A stretch of 44,206 bases of DNA, taken from Lentisphaerota bacterium (GTDB lineage: Bacteria > Verrucomicrobiota > Lentisphaeria > Victivallales > UBA1829). The position numbers and the translations under genes are program-made. Where the stretch lies: NCBI GenBank assembly GCA_015061845.1, contig SUVT01000013.1, positions 1 through 44,206 of the forward strand, read 5' to 3'. Position 1 is the first letter of the stretch, and the number at the start of each line of letters is the position of its first letter. Positions 1 to 6,240 of this stretch are shown in pieces. The notes under the pieces were generated by a model. The model saw only the letters and a list, made by a program, of their open reading frames with translations, did not search any database and was not told the origin of the DNA.

Positions 1-2
1 AT

Positions 3-632
3 ATGGAAGTTATTGAAGCCGTAACCGATGTGGTCAAAGCTCACCATTGGCAGATTCTTGACGAGAACTTCGGTCTGGCTCGTGAAGGACAGAAGATGTT
101 CGGCGTAATGCGGATCAACAAAAGCAAAAGTTCCGATTGGAGCCGTTGTATCGGTCTCAGAAATAGCCACGACAAAAGTTTTGCTGTCGGACTGTCGGCA
201 GGTATCAATGTTACGGTGTGCAGTAATCTTGCATTTGGAGGAACAACGGTCATTAAACGGCGACATACCAGCAGAATCGAATTGACCGAACTTGTCGATG
301 TCGCAGTAACTGAACTCGAAAACGAATTTCTGACATTGGAAACGGTTTGCGAAGATCTAAAAGTCATTTATTTGAAGAATGACGATGAAGCCAGAAGCCG
401 AATTGTCAGAGCGGCGGAATTGGGGGCAATCAACAGTTCTGATATTCTGCCCGTCTTCCATGAGTTCAAGAACCCCACCCATGAAGCTTTTGCAGAACCG
501 ACCAGATGGAGTTTGTTGAATGCGTTTACTCAAGTGAACCAGAAGTATACACCTCTGCGTGCTGATCAATCGTTCTCTGCATTAAACAAATGCTTTGGTC
601 TTGACGGTAATAGACCTTTACTTTGGAGCTGA
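3..632 (+). CDS. DUF932-type phage/plasmid-related protein, probably 5'-truncated
   Basis: This 209-residue reading frame begins at the window edge, so the true start probably lies outside. The middle carries VGLSAGINVTVCSNLAFGG followed by a basic RRHTSR stretch. Near the C-terminus is a THEAF...RWSLLNAFTQVNQKY block. Both patterns are typical of DUF932 (TIGR03299-like) proteins, which occur mainly on phages, plasmids and integrated elements. Family members have no settled biochemical role, so I give none. The next gene on the same strand is the small membrane protein at 945, after about 310 untranslated bases. It supports the view that the left end of the window is a mobile or formerly mobile region. 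Confidence 0.7.
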   Translation: MEVIEAVTDVVKAHHWQILDENFGLAREGQKMFGVMRINKSKSSDWSRCIGLRNSHDKSFAVGLSAGINVTVCSNLAFGGTTVIKRRHTSRIELTELVDVAVTELENEFLTLETVCEDLKVIYLKNDDEARSRIVRAAELGAINSSDILPVFHEFKNPTHEAFAEPTRWSLLNAFTQVNQKYTPLRADQSFSALNKCFGLDGNRPLLWS

Positions 633-944
633 AAGATCCGACCAAGTCTGCCGGTTTATACTGGCAGAACCCAACAATACAAGACGTGATGCACCTTGTA
701 TTACAGCTCAACTTGGCATCCGGAGAGTCGAAGGAGTACAAGCCTTCCTCCCGGCTGTTATGAGGTTACGAAATGATATAAAATCTGTAACACCAGAGGT
801 CCGCCAACGCTGTAACAACATAGCGCCCGGGAAACCGGAGACCTACAGCACAACCGGTACGGAAGTGATGCAACCGTGCTGTATTAAGTCATCCCGGGAG
901 CGTAAAAACTCCCGGTCTTTAACCTCAAACATAAGGAGAGATCA
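633..944 (+). other. 312-base gene-free stretch with short hairpins
   Basis: I see no convincing gene here; the one long frame (from 595) overlaps the DUF932 gene out of frame and has no family features. Two small inverted repeats are visible. TCTGCC at 647-652 pairs with GGCAGA at 663-668. CCGGGAG at 894-900 pairs with CTCCCGG at 909-915 around an 8-base loop, followed by TCTTT, so the second may be a weak terminator. The stretch ends with the AAGGAG ribosome-binding site (933-938) of the 50-residue gene. Confidence 0.4.
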
Positions 945-1097
945 ATGGAGAATGAAGATGAGAACCGCGACCATAATCCGCTTAAGGATAATCAAGATGA
1001 TTCTTGGATTATTACTGCATTGACAACCGCTTTTGTCGCCGGTGTCGGAGCAACTATCGCAGCGATCAAGCTGGTCAGCAAGCTCGTAAACAAATAA
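945..1097 (+). CDS. 50-residue single-span membrane miniprotein
   Basis: ATG at 945 follows AAGGAG with 6 bases between, and the frame runs 50 codons to TAA. The N-terminal 20 residues are acidic and polar (MENEDENRDHN...). Residues 22-41 form one hydrophobic, glycine- and alanine-rich span (WIITALTTAFVAGVGATIAA). The tail is short and basic (IKLVSKLVNK). That layout fits a single-pass inner-membrane peptide with N-out or N-in topology undecided. A strong intrinsic terminator begins 5 bases after the stop, which supports real expression. I do not recognise a family; toxin-like, holin-like and small regulatory peptides of phage elements share the same general shape. Confidence 0.6.
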   Translation: MENEDENRDHNPLKDNQDDSWIITALTTAFVAGVGATIAAIKLVSKLVNK

Positions 1098-1102
1098 CCA
1101 CA

Positions 1103-1146
1103 CCCCTCTGCCGGAGCTAATCCGGCAGAGGGGGCATCTATTTTTT
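1103..1146 (+). terminator. Intrinsic terminator after the 50-residue gene
   Basis: CCCCTCTGCCGGA (1103-1115) pairs perfectly with TCCGGCAGAGGGG (1121-1133) around a 5-base loop. The stem is followed by a T tract (1141-1146) a few bases downstream. The T tract is on the plus-strand side only, so it ends the small gene rather than the opposing operon. Confidence 0.85.
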
Positions 1147-1160
1147 GCCACATACAAATG

Positions 1161-3044
1161 TTATAATGTAAATATTCCTTTGGGCGGAGTATAGTTATGA
1201 TATTTGAATTTACCTATTGTAAAATCTTGTATAATAGCCTTCATTCTTAAAGTTTCTGCTGTTATAAAACTTGCAAGATCAAGGATATATTCTTCTTTTT
1301 CTCTTGGGGCTTGATCACGCAGCTGATTTGTTACTCCAACAGCAAGTTCTGAAACAGCTTTGTATAAGGCTTTATTGAGTTTCTCCTGCCATTTATCCAA
1401 CTCACTGCGTTCAAAATTGACAAGATACGATTTCATCCACAGGGATTTTCCGCGACGTTCAGTTGTGCTGGCAGATTCCAAAAATACTTTTATTTGCTCA
1501 AGATAAGCATTGATTGCATCTTCTGCTTTCTGGGAACAACACAACAGTTTCCTGATCTTTTGAATATCCGGAGATATCGAGTCAACATCCTGCATAATTA
1601 TTTTACCGCAAATATCCGACTTCCAATCTTCTGCTTCAACAGACCCTTTCAATTCAGCCAGAGGAGTATTATCATCAAGATTGCTGCTTTTGTATATTGC
1701 CTGATAAAGATCAATCAAAAGGCATCGGATACGGCCTTCAAAGTATTGACCTATGGAGTTGAATAATTGGTTCCCGTCAAGATATTCTTTCAGGTCTTGC
1801 CTATAACAATCCTCATCCCATGGAAGCAAATTATTATAAACGAAAGGCGTCTTTTGTCCGATACAATCTTTGAGCAGATCATATTTCAGTTTTGCATCTT
1901 TCGCATTCGATTCTTTGTAAATCTGACTCAATGCCATTCCATTCAGATCGGCATTATAGTCTTCATGCAGCAACAATTTAAGACAGTATTCTGCAGACTG
2001 CCGACATCCCATCGCCTGTTCAGTTTGTCCTTTGTCGGCAAACATCTTAATAAGTTGGCAGTAGCGAAATGAGCAAGTTTGGATTATTTCCAAATCAAAT
2101 CCGGCGATCTTGCGAGCATAGTCGATTCTTCTCTTCATTTCTTCAGGATTATCTTCGTAAAACAGGGATGAATCGATATAGGCCGAGGCCGCAATTATAT
2201 CTTCCCGCAAAAGTTGAACTTCACTGTGTTTGGCGACAAATTCATCCAGTGCCGTTTTTGCTTCATTACGATAATAATTATAAATACCACTGTTGGGCTT
2301 TCTGGGATTGATGCGGCGTTCCTTTTCATCTGGTCCTAATTTACGATAAAGCTCCGAAGTCTCCAGAGCCGCTCTGGCAAGATAATACCAAAATAAAGGA
2401 TATGCTTGAAATTTATCCCTCAACAAGTCCAAACGAATATAACGACTCTGTGGATCGGGATCTGCAACCGCATTGTTGTAAATAGTTATCTGCTTTTCGG
2501 TCAACCGTAATTCATCCGGAAACTTATAGTGATCTGAAAGTCTCCAAGCTGTTTCAAAAAGAGTTCTGCGTAAATTATGAAGTTGTTCCAAGGCACTTTT
2601 CTCCAGTTCCCATGCCTCGGCTTCATTTTCCATCAACGCTTTATTCTTCTCCGATTTATAACTTATTACAGCAGCTCCCAGCATAATTCCTGCTGTTGCT
2701 GCAATGCTCCAGGGATTAGGATTACTGAAGATTGCAATTACCCGACCTCCATTTGCCAAGGCATTTGTGAGAGCACTTTTCATACGGGCTGCTTGCTTCT
2801 TTTTCAACAACTCCTTATCTTTCTCATGAAGGATGTAAAAATGGCAGGTGTCGAGAATCTTTTTCAATGCTTCAAGCATTGCTTCATCCTTGATAATATT
2901 CTCTATATTCAAATTATTGAGTATGGCATCATATTCCTGTTTGAGAATATTTATATCATTATAATCAACGATTTGCGACAATGACACCATGCACATATTT
3001 AATGCATAAGCGGCTTTCAATTGTTCATTGTTTGTTGTATTCAT
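1161..3044 (-). CDS. Unknown 627-residue helical protein with one membrane segment
   Basis: I do not recognise the family. The protein is rich in Leu, Glu, Lys and Ala and looks almost entirely alpha-helical. A basic helix (about residues 75-95) leads into one clear hydrophobic span (about 112-129, IAATAGIMLGAAVISY), followed by a long helical C-terminal part with repeat-like Ala/Leu/Tyr patterns that could be TPR-like. There is no signal peptide. It is the last gene of a three-gene operon, starting 14 bases after the EEP enzyme, with AGGAG in the gap (the plus strand reads actcctg near 3050). One possible job is a membrane platform for the EEP enzyme, but that is inference from gene order alone. 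Confidence 0.75.
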   Translation of the reverse strand: MNTTNNEQLKAAYALNMCMVSLSQIVDYNDINILKQEYDAILNNLNIENIIKDEAMLEALKKILDTCHFYILHEKDKELLKKKQAARMKSALTNALANGGRVIAIFSNPNPWSIAATAGIMLGAAVISYKSEKNKALMENEAEAWELEKSALEQLHNLRRTLFETAWRLSDHYKFPDELRLTEKQITIYNNAVADPDPQSRYIRLDLLRDKFQAYPLFWYYLARAALETSELYRKLGPDEKERRINPRKPNSGIYNYYRNEAKTALDEFVAKHSEVQLLREDIIAASAYIDSSLFYEDNPEEMKRRIDYARKIAGFDLEIIQTCSFRYCQLIKMFADKGQTEQAMGCRQSAEYCLKLLLHEDYNADLNGMALSQIYKESNAKDAKLKYDLLKDCIGQKTPFVYNNLLPWDEDCYRQDLKEYLDGNQLFNSIGQYFEGRIRCLLIDLYQAIYKSSNLDDNTPLAELKGSVEAEDWKSDICGKIIMQDVDSISPDIQKIRKLLCCSQKAEDAINAYLEQIKVFLESASTTERRGKSLWMKSYLVNFERSELDKWQEKLNKALYKAVSELAVGVTNQLRDQAPREKEEYILDLASFITAETLRMKAIIQDFTIGKFKYHNYTPPKGIFTL

Positions 3045-3058
3045 AGAAAACTCCTGTT

Positions 3059-4108
3059 TTAAAAGCTGATTTTCATTTTAATCGGGATATGATCGGAAAC
3101 AGTTACTGTTTTATTTGATTTATTTAACGTAAAATTATCATTTTCTACGCCTATTGTTTTAGCTCCGTCATGGACAAAATTCGCTATCCTCTCTTCATTA
3201 TAGGCGAAATGGTCATAATTACTTTTAAACGTCATACTGTTTTGTTCCGCATCCCACTTACACGTGGAAGGAGCATTTTGAACCGTTATCATTCCTTCTA
3301 TGGAATTGCCTATTTCAGCGGCACTTAAATTGAAATCACCTGCTACAAATGTATATACTGAATTGAAAGATCCCGTACGCAATTCATTGACCTTATTGTG
3401 CAATGTACGTTGGATAAAATTCATCTCTTCCATACGTATTTGCTTTGCAGTCTTTTCATCACTTTTGCCCTTGCTCCACTGGGTATGCGTATTGATAATC
3501 CTGATCTCATGAAGTAAAGAACCGAACATACCTGATGGTCTGAAGCAGGCGATTAATGGCGGACGCAACGTTTGATGCAGTGTATTGCGAAGTGTCGAAC
3601 GGTATTTGCTCAAAGCTTCTCCTTGAGGCAACCTTGCGAAAAGCCCGGAGTTCAAACCGGTTTGACTGGTCATGCTTTTGTAAGTTTCCACCAGAATATC
3701 AATGAGATGTTCGATGAATGAATCCCATTCCTTCTTTTCGATGTCATCTAACGCTTTATAGAGAGCTTTATCTCCATAGAGGTATACTTTGTCGGTGTTC
3801 CAAATAAAACCGTAATCACTCTTAAATTTAGCTCCATTACGGTTTAATATTCCGGCATCATTCAGTTCCTGATATAAAGATCCGCAATGACAATATTGAT
3901 ATGGAGATTCGTTGTCGTTGCCATTTAGGTAATGAATAATTCTCGAAACGGCATCATCCGTTTGGATTTCCTGAAGTGCAATAATATCAAATCCTTCATG
4001 ACGTATGATGTCAGCAATTTTACGACATTTGTCTTCTTTGAAATTGCTCTTTTCGTCATCTTTTGTGTTAAGATTCAAAACATTAAAGGATCCTAAAATG
4101 ATATCCAT
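3059..4108 (-). CDS. Endonuclease/exonuclease/phosphatase (EEP) fold enzyme
   Basis: The 349-residue protein has the full EEP signature in order: FN at 8-9, the metal-binding Glu in LQE (E47), NTH with H208, GDFN with D258 and N260, NYDH at 297-300, and the C-terminal SDH with D339 and H340. All expected catalytic and metal ligands are therefore present and the enzyme is probably an active phosphodiesterase or nuclease. The fold alone does not tell DNA, RNA, phospholipid or inositol-phosphate substrates apart. There is no signal peptide, so it acts in the cytoplasm. An insert at about 100-195 separates the two halves of the core. It sits between two membrane proteins, 7 and 14 bases from its neighbours, so the three are surely co-transcribed. 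Confidence 0.9.
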   Translation of the reverse strand: MDIILGSFNVLNLNTKDDEKSNFKEDKCRKIADIIRHEGFDIIALQEIQTDDAVSRIIHYLNGNDNESPYQYCHCGSLYQELNDAGILNRNGAKFKSDYGFIWNTDKVYLYGDKALYKALDDIEKKEWDSFIEHLIDILVETYKSMTSQTGLNSGLFARLPQGEALSKYRSTLRNTLHQTLRPPLIACFRPSGMFGSLLHEIRIINTHTQWSKGKSDEKTAKQIRMEEMNFIQRTLHNKVNELRTGSFNSVYTFVAGDFNLSAAEIGNSIEGMITVQNAPSTCKWDAEQNSMTFKSNYDHFAYNEERIANFVHDGAKTIGVENDNFTLNKSNKTVTVSDHIPIKMKISF

Positions 4109-4115
4109 TTCAGCC

Positions 4116-4763
4116 TCAAACGTTTAGAGTGTCCCATGTAGTCAAAACAGCTTGTTCTTCCTCTGAATATTCACCGTCACAGCAACTTATCATAATTATC
4201 AAATTACGGAATATATCCTTGTCGCAGCCAGGAACGTCATTTATATATTCAATGGCCTCTTGCAATTTGGGCGGATGACTTAGAAAATCATTGATTCTAT
4301 CCTTTCGGCTCTGTGCCATATTGGAGGCTTGTGCGGATTGTATAATAGCAGCCAATTTGGACTTTTCATCATCCGAAATGTGCCCATCATATCCGGCAGT
4401 GGCAGTTGCTATTGCCGCCAAAGCGAACAACATATTTTCACGCTCGTCATCGTTGCAATTATCATCAAAAGCCGAGTAGCGCTCAACAAATTGTTTTTGA
4501 GCCTCTTCGAATTTTGCAATAACTTCAGCCTTTTGCTGCTCTGCTTCTGCATTGGCAGCAGCATCTTGAGCTTTCTTCTTATCGACAAAATGTTTAACAG
4601 CCAACCCACCCACTATACCTGCTGCCGCAACAGGAGCAATAGAGATTGCAGCCACTCCCCCTGCTATGTAACCGGCAGTTTTCAAATTCTCTTTCAGGCC
4701 TTCTTTATTTTCAACAACATCCTTCTTTATTTTCGCAACAGCTTTGTCAAAAAAACTCTTCAT
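4116..4763 (-). CDS. TerB-like membrane protein
   Basis: Start chosen at 4763: GGAG lies 7 bases upstream and the protein becomes hydrophobic-then-helical at once. The open frame continues upstream to 4940, but those 59 extra residues have no ribosome-binding site and an odd Cys/Trp/Arg-rich composition. The 215-residue product has a basic amphipathic N-terminus, a glycine/alanine membrane segment (about 31-57), a charged coiled coil (about 60-95) and a C-terminal TerB-like domain (about 105-215). The TerB domain shows the paired acidic motifs YDGHISDDE (D126, E133) and CDGEYSEEE (D196, E198). TerB proteins bind divalent metal and act at the inner face of the membrane in stress and tellurite/phage-resistance modules. 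It is the first gene of the operon with the EEP enzyme. Confidence 0.8.
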   Translation of the reverse strand: MKSFFDKAVAKIKKDVVENKEGLKENLKTAGYIAGGVAAISIAPVAAAGIVGGLAVKHFVDKKKAQDAAANAEAEQQKAEVIAKFEEAQKQFVERYSAFDDNCNDDERENMLFALAAIATATAGYDGHISDDEKSKLAAIIQSAQASNMAQSRKDRINDFLSHPPKLQEAIEYINDVPGCDKDIFRNLIIMISCCDGEYSEEEQAVLTTWDTLNV

Positions 4764-5050
4764 CTCGTTTCTCCGTTTCAACACAGATCCGGACCAATAA
4801 AGAGGGCGTACATCAAAGCTCGGGTAAGAGGTACGCCAATACCCACAACACAAACAATGAATACGCCCGAATAACATCGGACGCATCCTTTCCATTGTTG
4901 TGTTGTAGAAATAATTTGGCGTTTTCTTATCATTCAACAAAAAAGATACGAATCAATCTATCTTCAATTTTATTTTTAATGCAGCTTCTCTATTTCGTCA
5001 ATAATCTGCTTCTCCTGTTTAATGATACCGGACCACCCGGAATCTTTCTC
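4764..5050 (-). other. Long 5' leader of the TerB/EEP operon with repeated GGCGTAC sites
   Basis: If the promoter at 5052-5079 is right, the operon has a leader of about 280 bases. It contains an inverted repeat GGCGTAC (4805-4811) / GTACGCC (4831-4837) with a 19-base spacer, plus a third related copy TACGCCC near 4862-4868. These could bind a regulator or fold in the mRNA. No gene with a ribosome-binding site is apparent in it. Confidence 0.35.
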
Positions 5051-5051
5051 T

Positions 5052-5079
5052 AATATACACCTTGAAATCTGAAATTCAA
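5052..5079 (-). promoter_or_regulatory. Candidate promoter of the TerB/EEP operon
   Basis: On the minus strand TTGAAT (5079-5074), a 16-base spacer and TATATT (5057-5052) match the promoter form used throughout this window. Transcription would start near 5045 and run into the TerB-like gene. Confidence 0.5.
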
Positions 5080-5128
5080 TAAACAACTCCATAATAGTTC
5101 TACAAAATCCGTGGCACCTATCAAGCAG

Positions 5129-5163
5129 CATAGCGGGGAGCCGTTGTTGCGCTCCCCGCTATG
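5129..5163. repeat. Hairpin 1: 13-bp arms, 9-base CGTTGTTGC loop
   Basis: The arm at 5129-5141 pairs perfectly with 5151-5163. The loop is the same nine bases as in hairpin 3 (5234-5266). The arms differ from those of hairpin 3 at four positions, and each change is matched on the other arm. No T tract follows on either strand, so a simple terminator is unlikely. Confidence 0.8.
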
Positions 5164-5176
5164 GAATAAAAAGAGA

Positions 5177-5210
5177 GACTTTCCCGGCTGCAATCAGAGC
5201 CGGGAAAGTC
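5177..5210. repeat. Hairpin 2: perfect 13-bp arms, 8-base loop
   Basis: GACTTTCCCGGCT (5177-5189) pairs with AGCCGGGAAAGTC (5198-5210). On the minus strand the stem is followed by TCTCTTTTTATT, so it might act as a terminator in that direction. Its loop differs from those of its two neighbours. Confidence 0.7.
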
Positions 5211-5233
5211 ATAACAGGAGAATGTATGATAAA

Positions 5234-5266
5234 ATGGATGGGAACCGTTGTTGCGTTCCCATCCAT
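5234..5266. repeat. Hairpin 3: perfect 12-bp arms, 9-base CGTTGTTGC loop
   Basis: ATGGATGGGAAC (5234-5245) pairs with GTTCCCATCCAT (5255-5266). The loop is identical to that of hairpin 1 and the arm is a compensated variant of it (8 of 12 arm bases shared). A 16-codon frame with AGGAG upstream (ATG at 5226) runs through it, but its coding status is doubtful. Confidence 0.8.
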
Positions 5267-5289
5267 GGGATGTTAAAGACACATAGGAT

Positions 5290-5319
5290 ATTGCGGGGTA
5301 GAGCAGTGGCAGCTTGTCA
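5290..5319 (+). repeat. Inverted half-copy of the tRNA-fMet gene
   Basis: These 30 bases match the 5' half of the intact tRNA-fMet (5637-5608 on the minus strand) with a single T-to-C change. The match covers the base before the gene, acceptor strand, D arm and the start of the anticodon stem, then stops abruptly. It lies in the opposite orientation about 240 bp away. It may be the remnant of a second tRNA gene broken by integration or a tRNA-derived attachment-site relic. Confidence 0.75.
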
Positions 5320-5520
5320 AATAAATAAGATTACTTGACTTTTGTCAAAGATGGTGTTATTGTAATATCAGGCGGGATTTTGCACACATTTTGCACACAG
5401 ATTGAACACAAAAGACAGCAAATTACCCGATTTTCGGTATCAACAGAAGATAATCTTAATACAACAAAGGCAGCGTGGAAAAACAAGGCGTTTCTGCTGT
5501 AACTTTCTGAATTTGAACAT
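5320..5520. other. Short gene-free gap between tRNA half-copy and tRNA-fMet
   Basis: Nothing with gene features is visible. The piece TTTTGCACACA occurs twice in close succession (about 5380-5400). Confidence 0.4.
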
Positions 5521-5551
5521 AAAAAAAGGGATTTACGACTTGTAAATCCCT
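5521..5551 (-). terminator. Intrinsic terminator of tRNA-fMet
   Basis: On the minus strand AGGGATTTA (5551-5543) pairs with TAAATCCCT (5535-5527) around a 7-base loop and is followed by a run of T (5527-5521). It lies about 10 bases beyond the tRNA 3' end. Confidence 0.85.
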
Positions 5552-5561
5552 GGATTTTCGA

Positions 5562-5636
5562 TGGTAGCGGGGGTTGGAATTGAACCAACGACCTTCAGGT
5601 TATGAGCCTGACAAGCTACCACTGCTCTACCCCGCA
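5562..5636 (-). tRNA. Initiator tRNA-fMet (CAT)
   Basis: A 75-base cloverleaf with encoded CCA. The anticodon loop is CTCATAA. The first acceptor base is T and faces T at position 72, so the end pair is open, as in bacterial initiators (C1-A72 in E. coli). The D stem has the initiator-type A11-T24 pair (GAGC/GCTT). The T stem is GTTGG/CCAAC. The anticodon stem has two, not three, adjacent G-C pairs next to the loop (CAGG/CCTG), a deviation from the usual initiator. A consensus promoter lies 35-70 bases upstream and a terminator directly downstream, so it is a single-gene unit. Confidence 0.9.
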
Positions 5637-5677
5637 ATAACTCAAATCATATTAACATGATTCGTTCAATATCCAGT

Positions 5678-5706
5678 AATATACAGCATCTTTATTCATT
5701 TGTCAA
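5678..5706 (-). promoter_or_regulatory. Promoter of tRNA-fMet
   Basis: Minus strand: TTGACA (5706-5701), 17-base spacer, TATATT (5683-5678). It is the closest match to the sigma-70 consensus in the window and lies about 35 bases before the tRNA once the start point is allowed for. Confidence 0.8.
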
Positions 5707-5783
5707 GTTGAATTATAAAAAAAATGTAAAAAATATCAGAATTATCAATTGAAAAAGTAAATGCACAGGAAAAAATTATTTAG

Positions 5784-5936
5784 TGCGTTAAGTCTTACAA
5801 AAAGAAAAAGTGCATTAAGTCCTACAAACAAATCTTTGTGCATTAAGTATTGCAAAGGGTAGAAAAATCAGAAAGAAAATAGATAATCTTAACAGGTTCC
5901 CCTCCCGGGAGGGGATTGTGCGTTTAGTGTTACAAC
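5784..5936 (+). repeat. Four direct repeats upstream of the IS30-type DNA-binding gene
   Basis: Related 18-base units begin at 5784, 5811, 5839 and 5919, with consensus TGC(A/G)TTAAGTNNTACAAA. The first three are spaced 27-28 bp; the fourth is 80 bp further, just before the ribosome-binding site of the small gene at 5955. They may be binding sites of its product or relics of IS30-type terminal repeats. Confidence 0.7.
5899..5914. repeat. 16-bp perfect palindrome between repeats 3 and 4
   Basis: CCCCTCCCGGGAGGGG has no spacer, which suits a dimer-binding DNA site better than an RNA hairpin. It stands out in otherwise A/T-rich DNA. Confidence 0.6.
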
Positions 5937-5954
5937 AAACAGAGGAGATCAATT

Positions 5955-6092
5955 ATGGCGCATCTCACAAAGGAAGACCGATTAAGAATCGAAAACATGC
6001 TGAATGCCGGAGTAGCAGCAACAGAAATGTCAAGAAATCTTGGGGAAAGTCACACCACGATCAGTCGGGAGATCAAGAAATATCCGGCATAA
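5955..6092 (+). CDS. Stand-alone IS30-type helix-turn-helix domain (45 residues)
   Basis: ATG at 5955 follows AGAGGAG with a normal gap. The 45 residues match the N-terminal DNA-binding domain of IS30-family transposases: HLTKEDRLRIENML, then a helix-turn-helix ending in HTTISREIKKY. In full transposases a zinc-binding or linker region and the DDE nuclease follow; here the frame stops at once and no DDE domain is found downstream. The good ribosome-binding site and the array of repeated sites directly upstream make either a domesticated DNA-binding protein or a decayed IS30 element possible. Sequence alone does not decide between them. Confidence 0.65.
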   Translation: MAHLTKEDRLRIENMLNAGVAATEMSRNLGESHTTISREIKKYPA

Positions 6093-6177
6093 ATAATTTT
6101 CAATGAAAAATAATCTTCTATCAAAAATAAATACAGGATAGATTGGTAAAATAAAGATTACAAGAGGTAATTTCAAT

Positions 6178-6223
6178 AAAAAAATAACTTTGCAGAGATT
6201 ATTATGAAAATATCCTGCAAAGT
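6178..6223 (-). terminator. Terminator of the CapA-to-Dabb operon
   Basis: ACTTTGCAG (6187-6195) pairs with CTGCAAAGT (6215-6223) around a 19-base loop. The minus strand runs into a T tract (6184-6178). A shorter T run on the plus side (6225-6229) could make it bidirectional. Confidence 0.65.
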
Positions 6224-6240
6224 CGTTTTTCTGAATCCTC

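Noticed and set aside
595-1023. 142-residue plus-strand frame
   Set aside because: It overlaps the DUF932 gene and the 50-residue gene in another frame and has low-complexity Arg-rich content with no ribosome-binding site.
4764-4940. 59-residue N-terminal extension of the TerB-like protein
   Set aside because: The frame is open, but it has no ribosome-binding site, an odd Cys/Trp/Arg composition, and the downstream ATG 4763 has GGAG at the right distance.
4976-5092. 38-residue minus-strand frame starting MELFIEFQ
   Set aside because: No ribosome-binding site, and the likely promoter at 5052-5079 lies inside it. It could be a decayed gene tail, but nothing supports it.
5177-5210. Hairpin 2 as plus-strand terminator
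   Set aside because: It is followed by ATAACAGGAG, with no T run on the plus strand.
5111-5338. 75-residue plus-strand frame across the hairpins
   Set aside because: It runs through three hairpins and the tRNA half-copy, which explain the sequence better.
5784-5936. CRISPR array
   Set aside because: Repeats are only 18 bases, imperfect, with spacers of about 9-10 bases and one of 62; no cas genes are present.
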